Assembly: GCF_902806685.2 (NCBI RefSeq)
Contig: NC_048544.1
Coordinates: forward strand, 14,223,341-14,287,340
DNA from: Maniola hyperantus
Lineage: Eukaryota > Arthropoda > Insecta > Lepidoptera > Nymphalidae
Direction: 5' to 3'
DNA: 64,000 bases
The position numbers and the translations under genes were made by a program. Shown here in pieces: positions 44,076 to 52,800 of this stretch (position 1 is the first letter of the stretch; each line of letters begins with the position of its first letter). The notes under the pieces were generated by a model, which was not told where the DNA came from, ran no database searches, and saw nothing but the letters and a program-made list of their open reading frames with translations.

Positions 44076-47000
44076 TTAAGGTCGATAAAAATTACAAAAT
44101 TTAACCTGTCGGCCCGAACGCGTTGTGTAGGTCTTGAGGACTGCCGGTGTGGGTTCTTCGTTCTGGACTGACAGTATGAAGGCCGGTTTCACGCGGTCGA
44201 TGGACACCGTCATTTCTTTATTTTTGAAGAGGATTTTGAATACCTTCTCTCCTCTACTTAGAACTTTGTGTGGCCCAGAGTAGGCGGGTTGGAGCGAGCC
44301 CCGCGTTGCGTCTTCGCGAAGGAACACGTGCTCGCAGGTCTCGAGCTCCTTGTACACAAATACCCTGGGTTTACCGTGCCTCGAGGTTGGTGTAGGTCGC
44401 AATTTTTCGGCGAAGTTTCGGAGTCTAGCGGAGAATTCCGTTATATCTGAAGTACCAGTGGCAGTAGGCTCTAGGAACTCGCCGGGTAGCCTTAGCGGCT
44501 CTCCGTAAACTAATTCTGCGGAGGAGGCTTGCAGTTCTTCCTTAAACGAAGTTCTTATGCCCAACAGGACCCATGGTAACGACTCTGTCCACTGATCATT
44601 GGCATGGCATACTATGGCTGCTTTTAGTTGACGATGAAATCGTTCAACTAACCCGTTACATGCAGGGTGGTAAGCTGTCGTCCGTTTGTGTTCGAAACCG
44701 GCCAACTCCGATAGGTGTTGGAATAAGGCGCTTTCGAATTGACGGCCTCTGTCAGTTGTAATAACAGAAGGCGACCCGTAGCGGGCTATCCACGTTGACA
44801 GCAGGGCTTTCGCGACGGTTTCCGCTGTTATGTCCTGTATGGGCGTTGCCTCAGGCCATCGAGTGTAGCGGTCTACAGCCGTCAAGCAGTAGCGGAAGCC
44901 TTGCGACATAGGAAGTGGACCTACCAAGTCGATATGTATCTGCTGAAAACGGCAGCGTGGTAAGTTGTAGGTGCCAAGCGGTGCGGTCACGTGACGGTTG
45001 ACTTTCGCCCGCTGGCACGCGATACAAGTGCGTGACCACTCCCTGCAGTCCTTTCTCACACCTGGCCAAACAAATCGCTCGGCTACTAACTTGGCCGAGG
45101 CGTTTGCACCAGGGTGGCTTAGAGAGTGCAGGCTGTCAAAGACCTGTTTCCGGCAGTTTTTCGGGACAAAAGGTCTGGCAGTTGAGCTACTTGTGTCGCA
45201 GTACAGCAGTAATTGACTTCCCGGGACATGTAACTTCTGAAGCTGCAATGATGAACCTTCCTTCAGGAGTTCATTGAGCTCGGAGTCAGAAGCTTGACTT
45301 TGTGCTAACGTCTCAAGACTCACGGGTGCTACCAGTTCTTCGATGCGCGACAAAGTATCTGCCACGACGTTATCCTTACCGGATATATGGCGGATATCCG
45401 TGGTGAACTGGGCAATAAAGTCAAGGTGCCTGTACTGCCTAGGCGAGCAGTTATTCTTCCTTTCATGGAATGCAAAACTGATCGGCTTATGGTCAGTATA
45501 TATAATAAAATGCCTGGCCTCCAACATATGCCGAAAATATTTAATAGCCTCATAAATAGCTAGTAATTCCCTATCGTAAGGCGAATACTTAACTTGAGAT
45601 GGGCTGAGTTTGCGGGAAAAGAAAGCTAGTGGTTCCCATGCACCGTCCTTGTACTGTTGCAAAACTGCGCCAATGGCTTTGTCAGAAGCATCAGTTACAA
45701 CAGCAAGCTTGGCTGCACAATCAGGATGAGCTAATAAGGCAGCGTTAGCTAAGCTTACCTTACATTCCTGGAATGCAGCTAAGGATTCTCCGGTGAGCTG
45801 AATTGGTTGCGATCCTTTTACCGAACCTGTCAACAAAGCGTGTAGAGGGGCTTGAACCTGGGCTGCTTGGGGTAGAAATCTTCTATAAAAATTGAGCATA
45901 CCCAGGAATCCTCTGAGCTGTCGCACGTTGGTGGGGACAGGAAATTGTTGTACCGCCTTCACCTTCGAATCTAATGGCTTCGTACCGCTTTCCGATATTG
46001 AGTAACCTAAGAAAGTTACCTCGCTGACACCGAGGACGCACTTCGACGTGTTAAGCAACATGCCATATTGTTTTAGTCGGCCAAAGACTTGACGTAGGTG
46101 CTCCTCGTGTTCTGCTTCACTCTTTGAGTAAATCAGAAAGTCGTCCAAGTACGAATAAACGAAGTCCAACCCTCTTGTCATTTCATCCACAAACCGCTGG
46201 AATGTTTGTCCCGCATTCCTTAGACCAAAAGTCATATACGGAAACTCAAACATTCCAAACGGTGTGGTGATTGCAGTTTTAGCAATATCCTCAGGATTTA
46301 TAGGTATCTGATTATAAGCTTTTTCAAGATCTAAGGTGCTGAAAACTTTACAACCTGAAATGCTATGCGTAAAATCTTGAATATGCTTAATCGGATACCT
46401 ATCCGGAATCGTTCGGGCGTTAAGTTTGCGATAATCGCCGCATGGACGCCAGCCGTTATCTTTCTTTGGCGCTAGATGTAAGGGCGACGACCATGGGCTT
46501 TCGGATGGTCTAGCTGTGCCACTGGCCAGCATAGACTGAAATTCCTTCTGCGCAATCTTAAGTTTGTCCGGAGCTAGTCGACGAGGAGGTGATGATACTG
46601 GCGGGCCTGCAGTGGTGCGTATGTGATGGACTGTGTTATGTGGTGTTGTGTGATGTCTACCAGCTGGTCGTGTTATCTCGGGAAACTCGTCAAGGATCTT
46701 GTGATATCGTGTTTCGCCGGTTACAATCTTTACAGAAGACACATTCTTACAATTAGCCAATGTAGCCGTAGTCGTTACAGAAGTAAGATTATCTATCAAA
46801 CGCTTATTGCGACAATCTACTACAAGATTGTAATAATTTAGAAAATCTACGCCTATTATTGGTTTTGTAACATCTGCTACAACGAAACGCCACACAAAAG
46901 TCCTACGCAGTCCGAAATCTAAATCTAAGTTCACAAAACCGTAAGTGGCTATTACAGAACCGTTAGCTGCACACAACGTATATTCAGTCCGAGTACGACG

Positions 47001-47129
47001 TTCACGTAACGCTGATCGGGGAAAAACACACAGGTCGCTACCGGTGTCGACCAGAAATTGCGTCTTCGAAGACCGATCAGTGACGAACAGGCGACCAGTA
47101 GATGTTGATGGGCAATCGTTTGTCGCCAT
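44076..47129 (-). CDS. pol: Gypsy pol polyprotein (protease, RT, RNase H, integrase), 1017 aa
   Basis: Copies element RNA to DNA and integrates it. Domains in order: aspartic protease with DTGSD at residues 28-32; reverse transcriptase with the catalytic YLDD at 327-330; RNase H with VVTDASD, YSPYDREL and YTDHKP; integrase with a zinc-binding region ending CIACQRAK and a D,D-35-E core (HIDLVGP, TTDRGRQ, NGLVERFHR). The frame is uninterrupted. The ATG shares one base with the gag stop (TAATG, 47127-47131) and is in another frame. Termination-reinitiation or a frameshift is therefore needed, a point that sequence alone does not settle. Closest in style to widespread arthropod Ty3/Gypsy elements with a separate short gag. 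Confidence 0.95.
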   Translation of the reverse strand: MATNDCPSTSTGRLFVTDRSSKTQFLVDTGSDLCVFPRSALRERRTRTEYTLCAANGSVIATYGFVNLDLDFGLRRTFVWRFVVADVTKPIIGVDFLNYYNLVVDCRNKRLIDNLTSVTTTATLANCKNVSSVKIVTGETRYHKILDEFPEITRPAGRHHTTPHNTVHHIRTTAGPPVSSPPRRLAPDKLKIAQKEFQSMLASGTARPSESPWSSPLHLAPKKDNGWRPCGDYRKLNARTIPDRYPIKHIQDFTHSISGCKVFSTLDLEKAYNQIPINPEDIAKTAITTPFGMFEFPYMTFGLRNAGQTFQRFVDEMTRGLDFVYSYLDDFLIYSKSEAEHEEHLRQVFGRLKQYGMLLNTSKCVLGVSEVTFLGYSISESGTKPLDSKVKAVQQFPVPTNVRQLRGFLGMLNFYRRFLPQAAQVQAPLHALLTGSVKGSQPIQLTGESLAAFQECKVSLANAALLAHPDCAAKLAVVTDASDKAIGAVLQQYKDGAWEPLAFFSRKLSPSQVKYSPYDRELLAIYEAIKYFRHMLEARHFIIYTDHKPISFAFHERKNNCSPRQYRHLDFIAQFTTDIRHISGKDNVVADTLSRIEELVAPVSLETLAQSQASDSELNELLKEGSSLQLQKLHVPGSQLLLYCDTSSSTARPFVPKNCRKQVFDSLHSLSHPGANASAKLVAERFVWPGVRKDCREWSRTCIACQRAKVNRHVTAPLGTYNLPRCRFQQIHIDLVGPLPMSQGFRYCLTAVDRYTRWPEATPIQDITAETVAKALLSTWIARYGSPSVITTDRGRQFESALFQHLSELAGFEHKRTTAYHPACNGLVERFHRQLKAAIVCHANDQWTESLPWVLLGIRTSFKEELQASSAELVYGEPLRLPGEFLEPTATGTSDITEFSARLRNFAEKLRPTPTSRHGKPRVFVYKELETCEHVFLREDATRGSLQPAYSGPHKVLSRGEKVFKILFKNKEMTVSIDRVKPAFILSVQNEEPTPAVLKTYTTRSGRQVKFCNFYRP

Positions 47130-47980
47130 TACCGACCGCCCGTCGAGTTTTCCGACTTAAAGTCACAGGGGCGAACGCATGTGCGGGCTTTATCTCCATA
47201 CTTGCTATGATACCAACACAGCGGAAACTTCCTGTAGTTGGATTGTGTTCGTTGCCTTGAAGAATTACGCTTGCCTTGAGGTGTGCGAGTACGTGATCTG
47301 CTGTTCCTCTGCGTTGCCATTTGTTGAACCTGCTTCCGTAGCTCAGCTACTTCCTTAGTGAGGTCGCTGATGAGTGAGCTAGGGACCTCGTTAGCTAGGG
47401 AAGCTACCTTGGGTGTTGAAGAAGCCAGGTCGTTCACTCTATCCGCCAAGTCGGCTAAGTCCTCAAGCGCAGTTCCTGCAGGCTGACCGGCGAGCACCGT
47501 CTGGATACCATGCGGGAGTCGGCTGATCCAAATCGTCTTCAGAAAGTCATCTGGGACGTCAGCGCCTGCTAAACCTGTAAGGTGGCGCAGAAAAGCGGAA
47601 GGTTTGCGATCGCCGAGCTCTTCGTGCATCAACAACTGTTTTATTTTTTTCTCGTTCGACGCAGTCAGTCTCCTTATCAGCTCGCCTTTGAGTTTGTCGT
47701 ATTTGTTGCTAGCGGGAGGGTTAATTATAATATCCTTAACTTCTTTGGAATGTTGATTATCAAGATGACCTATGACGTAATTAAACTTTGTGGCATCGCT
47801 GGTTATTCCTGATATGGCGAATTGACCCTCAACCTGCGCGAACCAAATCTCTGGCTCCTCAGGCCAGAACGGTGGGACCCGTACTCCAACTTTAAAAACA
47901 TCGTTGTGATTTATCGACTCGTTCCCCTCACTATCGTCGGGCGGCAATGTTGCCGACGTGCCTTGTACGTCCTTATTCAT
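47129..47980 (-). CDS. gag: Gypsy gag protein, 283 aa
   Basis: Structural protein that packages element RNA. The N-terminal part has VPPFWPEEPEIWFAQVE and AISGITSDATKFNYVIGHL, and a later stretch SRLPHGIQTVLAG, typical of arthropod Gypsy gag. The C-terminal part is basic (about residues 220-250, many R, S, T) and ends in a non-classical knuckle with C..H.........C...C spacing (CWYHSKYGDKARTCVRPC) instead of the retroviral CCHC. The start lies 26 bases inside the 5' LTR, after the primer-binding site. Confidence 0.9.
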   Translation of the reverse strand: MNKDVQGTSATLPPDDSEGNESINHNDVFKVGVRVPPFWPEEPEIWFAQVEGQFAISGITSDATKFNYVIGHLDNQHSKEVKDIIINPPASNKYDKLKGELIRRLTASNEKKIKQLLMHEELGDRKPSAFLRHLTGLAGADVPDDFLKTIWISRLPHGIQTVLAGQPAGTALEDLADLADRVNDLASSTPKVASLANEVPSSLISDLTKEVAELRKQVQQMATQRNSRSRTRTPQGKRNSSRQRTQSNYRKFPLCWYHSKYGDKARTCVRPCDFKSENSTGGR

Positions 47981-47987
47981 GTTCGAT

Positions 47988-48005
47988 AGTATATGGAGGT
48001 CACCA
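47988..48005 (-). promoter_or_regulatory. Primer-binding site of the Gypsy element
   Basis: TGGTGACCTCCATATACT begins one base inside the 5' LTR. TGG at its start fits the universal CCA end of a tRNA; the specific tRNA was not identified. Confidence 0.65.
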
Positions 48006-48006
48006 A

Positions 48007-48668
48007 TATGGCGGTATGTGGTAGGTATTCACCGCCAATGTTTATGTAATATATCAGAGGTGATATTTGTTATATGTAAGTAATTCAGTAGGTACGTACT
48101 TGTAGTCTTCCTGTAGATGTCGGCAGGTACCTACTGTGCAGGCGAGGAAATGAAAGATGGGACCCCAGATATGTTGTTTATTTCCTTCCTGTTCCAATAT
48201 TACATATACATCACCCAAACATGGTAGAAGGTGCACAGAAATGGTTTAGCATATTCTATAAGGCACTAAAAGCACTACACAGGAATTAAGCGTAAGCCAA
48301 GCGTAGCGGGAAAGCGAAATCACAAGATGTAAGCAGATATACATAAGCGCGTATTATGAACGAGAGCACGAGAGACATGCGTTCCGCGTCAAAGCTGGGA
48401 TTTGACTCTTTAACCTTGCAATTGCGTCCGCGCATCGGCGCGTCGCTATATAATGCGTTATGTACCTCTGCCAGCTAGGGAGTTCGAAAGTCGATAGTCG
48501 ACTATCGATAAACTGCTGGTGTAATATTTATTATCTTATAATGTTTATATATACGTACTAGTATAATATATTATAAATATTTGTGCATATTATGAAATAC
48601 GATATAAATATAAATATTGGCTTAAAATATATATTATAAACGTGTGTAAAGTGGCCGAGTCAGCTACA
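48007..48668 (-). repeat. 5' LTR of the Gypsy element
   Basis: 662 bp, no difference from the 3' LTR seen by eye. It should hold the element promoter. Same palindrome at 48491-48508 and TATCGATA at 48503-48510. Confidence 0.9.
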
Positions 48669-48689
48669 CCTAAGTTAAAAGATAAGTAT

Positions 48690-48836
48690 AGTCCGTACAA
48701 AATGAGAACTCACTCGCCATTTAACTCTGTGTCAACTGTCATGTCAAAAGTACGGTTCCCAAAATCGTACTTTTGACATGACAGTTGACACAAACTTAAA
48801 ATGGCGTGTGAGATCTCAGTCTGTACGCATTACACA
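48690..48836. mobile_element. Palindromic MITE family H, copy 2
   Basis: Inverted ends AGTCCGTACAAAATGAGAAC and GATCTCAGTCTGTACGCATT; inner arms TGTCAACTGTCATGTCAAAA and TTTTGACATGACAGTTGACA are perfect inverses. Confidence 0.8.
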
Positions 48837-49059
48837 ATTAAAATAAAAACTTAAAAAAATGTCTACCAAAATCTTTTAGCACATTGGTAAGTAATACAAT
48901 AAATACTTCTTTTTTAATATATTGGCAACATTTTGTATTGGACCCACTAAGCACCAAAATCGCTTGCAGTTATACATTCCACACATTCTGTTCCCAACTA
49001 TTAAACAGGGTATTTGATAGTTCAAAGCTATAACTCCACTATCGAAATACGGCCAAATG

Positions 49060-49200
49060 ATTCGAGTTCGGACAAACTCCTGAAATTCCTAAAAGGCCGG
49101 CAACGCAACGCATTGGTGGTTCCTCTGGTACTGCAAATGTTCATGGGCGGCGGTAATCACTTAATATCAGGTGCTCGTCTGCTCGCCATTTTTATTATTT
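49060..49200 (+). mobile_element. LINE 3' tail fragment
   Basis: CGGACAAACTCCTGAAATTCC and GGGCGGCGGTAATCACTTAA match the tails at 24361-24600 and 54470-54705. Its TTTATT at about 49189 is the nearest AATAAA on the minus strand below the SLC13 stop. Confidence 0.6.
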
Positions 49201-49269
49201 AAAAAATACTAATTTGCTCAAATTATGCGTAAAGGTTAGAACCATCAAATACCCTATAGCCTATATAAC

Positions 49270-49876
49270 GAAACGAATCTTTCAATAATAACGCTAACCA
49301 TGCCGTCTCACTCGCACACTACACATGTGCCTATTATGGGAGTGAGATGAAATGATTATATTTTGTTTGTACCTACAAAAATTTCTTCAACTTTTCTCTA
49401 AAGGCAAATAATTACAATTAAACGTACTATTACTGATTTGCAAAGCTTACGTCTTATTCGCCATTTTGGACAACGATGAAGTACAGTTGAACATTGTGTT
49501 TTCCGTCTAAGAGATTTGGTGAAACGTTGCAGTTTAGAGTAAGATCCTTCAATAATAGCAGTCTCACTCATACGTAGACCTGTGCATAACGTGGGAGTGA
49601 GATGAAATGCTTGTACGAAACTTTCTTAAAGGCAAATAATTACGATTAAACGTACTGTTACTGATTTGCAAAGCTAAGGTCTTATTCGCTATTTTGGACA
49701 ACGTTGAAGTACAGTAATTAAACGTTGCGTTTTGAGCTAAGAGATTTGGTGAAACGTTGCAGTTTACAGTGAGACTGAAGCGAATTCTTCAATAATAGCG
49801 CTAACCATGCCGTCTCACTCGCACGTACCTGTGCATAATCTGTGAGTGAGATGAAATGCTTGTACGAAATTATCTT
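49270..49876 (-). pseudogene. Two decayed copies of the SLC13 last exon, in tandem
   Basis: On the minus strand, about 49617-49770 and 49389-49535 repeat the C-terminal coding part of the real last exon (49877-50035). They alternate with a spacer of about 80-100 bp containing AACCATGCCGTCTCACTCGC. Unit spacings are about 262 and 229 bp. The nearer copy still has an open frame over the tail but lacks the membrane segment and a phase-matched acceptor. The farther copy has a 1-base insertion and a stop. They could lie in the 3' UTR. Confidence 0.8.
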
Positions 49877-52800
49877 CTAACTTTTACCAAAAGGCAAGTA
49901 ATTACAATTAAACGTACTATTACTGATTTGCAAAGCTAACGTCTTATTCGCCATTTTGGACAACGTTGAAGTACAGTTGAACATTGTGTTCTCGTCTAAG
50001 AGATTTGGTGAAATGTCGCAGTTTAGAGCGAGATTGGCCTTCTGGGATAATCCAGAGGTGCCCAAAGCTGCGATGTCTTCCGGCTTGAAGATAAGGGACC
50101 CCCATGTAGGGTAGGCGCCCCATATGATCAACGTCGTGATAATTTTGGGGCCGATCCCACCGATTGCCTGAAAAAAGGTGTGATTGTTTGATTTTTTTGT
50201 AGCTTTCTCACTGTTTTCCAAAAGAACGGTAAAGGAGGAACAATATTGTGTAGTTCCTGAGCATATTCTAAATATATAAAAGTTTTCCTTTTATATATTT
50301 AGACTCAACTCAGTGACTGACTGACCTATCAACGCACAACTCAAACTACTGGACGGATCGGGCTGAAATTTGGCATGCAGATAGCTATTATGACGTAGGC
50401 ATCCGCTAAGAAAGGATTTTTTTTATTACAGAAAGAAATCATACAGCATAAACATAAAACTAAAGTTAATTCACGAGATTATTACATGGGCCAGTAAAGT
50501 TTTCACCGTTAAGTTACACATTTCTTAAGGTGGGAGTCCATTTTTTAGCAGACAATGAGGCGTGCGCCCACCTTGACGAGATGGGTCCAATCCCTGCTAT
50601 CAAGCCTTGTTTTGTGTGCATTTCTTGAAAATTCAATCCCTAAGGGGGTGAAATTGGGTTTTGAAATGTATGTAGTCCACGCGGACGAGGTCGCGAGCAT
50701 AATTAGCTAGTATAATATACGATAGAAGATCAATAGGCAAGCGAAATTGCGACGGTTTTGGAAACGAGTTTTGTGGCGAAATAATTTTTAATAGGTACAT
50801 ATAAAAGTTCCGGAACCAGCAGGGATTGAACTTGCATTTTATTGCATAAGTTCTCTGGGTGATTGACAGTGGCTGTGTGCGTGTATGTATTGGGTGTGGG
50901 GTGGGTGTTGGGTGTGGGTGTAGGGTGTGTATAACAGCTCTTACCATTTTGGAAGTGGGTATATGCGCGACGCCGGCCACTATCGCGTTGGGTGGAGTCC
51001 CCACGGGCATGTGGAAGGCCATGGAACAGGCCAGGGTTGCCGGGACCATCAGGTATCGAGGGTCCATGCCGAGGACACGAGCCTGGACAAAATAATTATA
51101 TGAAAACCGGTCCAGAAACCTGGACAAAATCGATTTACATACATTAAAAAAAAAAGTCGAAAAAAACCGGGCCGAATTAAGAACCACCTTCTTTTTGGAA
51201 GTCGGTTGAGTGAATTAGAGTGAGGAAACTCTCGGTTTTGATCCTGAATCGACATCTGTCAAATATTAGGCTACGGGTGAAATCAAAGAAACCTAGTCGT
51301 TTCATAGCTTACTTAGCGTCTCCCGTCACCAGCACTACCACGAGGAGTACCACTGAAGGAGGCAACCCGTTGAGGCCGTTGAGGGATGAACCCATCGTTG
51401 AGGATAGCTTACCATATTAGCCAGCACGGGCAGGATGAGGTTAGCGATGGCGACGTTGGACGTGAACTCCGTGATGAACTGCGTCACCAGTACAACCACG
51501 AGGAGTACCACTGAAGGAGGCAACCCGTTGAGGCCGTTGAGGGATGAACCGATCATTGAGGACAGTTTGGTTTCCTTGCTGCCTTCGGCTAGGGCGAAAC
51601 CACCCCCTGGAATCAAAATATCATCATGAATCAAGAACCATTTTCTTCATCATCATTATTTAATTTGGAGAAAATCCAGTGATGGACCCTAAGAGAAACA
51701 TATCATGAAGACCTTAAAAGCGATTTTGTATAATACTAGCTTATGCTCGCGACTTCGTCCGCGTGGACTACACAAATTTCAAATCCCTATTTCACTCCCT
51801 TAGGGGTTGAATTTTCAAAAATCCTTTCTTAACGGATGTCCACGTCATAATAGCTATCTTCATGCCAAATTTCAGCCTGATCCGTCCAGTAGTCTAAGCT
51901 GTGCGTTGATAGATCAGTCAGTCAGTCAGTCAGTCACCTTTTCCTTTTGTATATATAAATGACCTTAGGAAGCCCATTTATTTCTCTTCATTTATTTGTC
52001 TATGTCAATGTCATCACTTATCTATGTCTATGATCACATAATTTGAATCTGCCGCGCATTGACCCGAGAGAGCTGTCAAGTGTCAACTGTCAGGTTGTTA
52101 TTTTATTAAAACGTTAGCTGTGCGAGTGAATTTCGAATTATAATATAAAATTAGAATTTAAAGTTTAAACAATACCTAATAACAGTGAAATAATAGCTTC
52201 AATTGTTGTTTCTCTTTACAGGTAAGATAATCTGTAACAACTTATGTGTTTGGTTCTTGTAAAATGTCAGGTCGTTAATAAAACATAATCCTCTTTACAG
52301 AGCAACGCAAGATCTTTTATTTCACAAGAGTGTTTATAAACACATTATAAAACAACAATTGATTGAAATTACTTTGTTCGCAACCTATTTTAGCGATCTT
52401 TGACCCTAATCTCCCGATACATATATATACAGACGCTAGTATACAAGGTATCGCTGCTGTTTTGAAGCAACCTCAACACAGTGGAGAAGAAAAACCATGT
52501 GCATATTTTTCAAGAAAATTAAATGACACACAAAAAAAGAAAAAAGCCATTTATCTAGAATGTTTAGCAATAAAGGAAGCAGTAAAATACTGGCAATACT
52601 GGCTTATAGGAAAAAGATTCAAGGTTTTCACTGATCATAAACCTTTAGAGAAAATGAACATAAAGGCAAGAACAGATGAGGAACTAGGAGACTTAACGTA
52701 TTACCTATCACAGTTCAACTTTGAGATAGAATACTCTCCAGGAAAATACAATGTGGAAGCAGATAGCTTAAGCAGAAATGCAGTATTAGACCCATGGGAA

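Larger units (their letters stand above)
43396..48668 (-). mobile_element. Complete Ty3/Gypsy LTR retrotransposon, 5273 bp
   Basis: Two 662-bp LTRs (43396-44057 and 48007-48668), no difference seen by eye, enclose gag and pol on the minus strand. The 4-bp direct repeat CCTA at 43392-43395 and 48669-48672 is the target duplication. A primer-binding-site-like TGGTGACC starts at 48005 just inside the 5' LTR, and a purine-rich GGAAGGGGGTGG precedes the 3' LTR. Both reading frames are open from end to end. The matching LTRs imply a recent insertion, and the copy may still be functional. No envelope gene is present. Confidence 0.92.

Noticed and set aside
44268..47160. Several plus-strand frames across the Gypsy pol gene
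   Set aside because: They are antisense shadows of pol and lack any motif.
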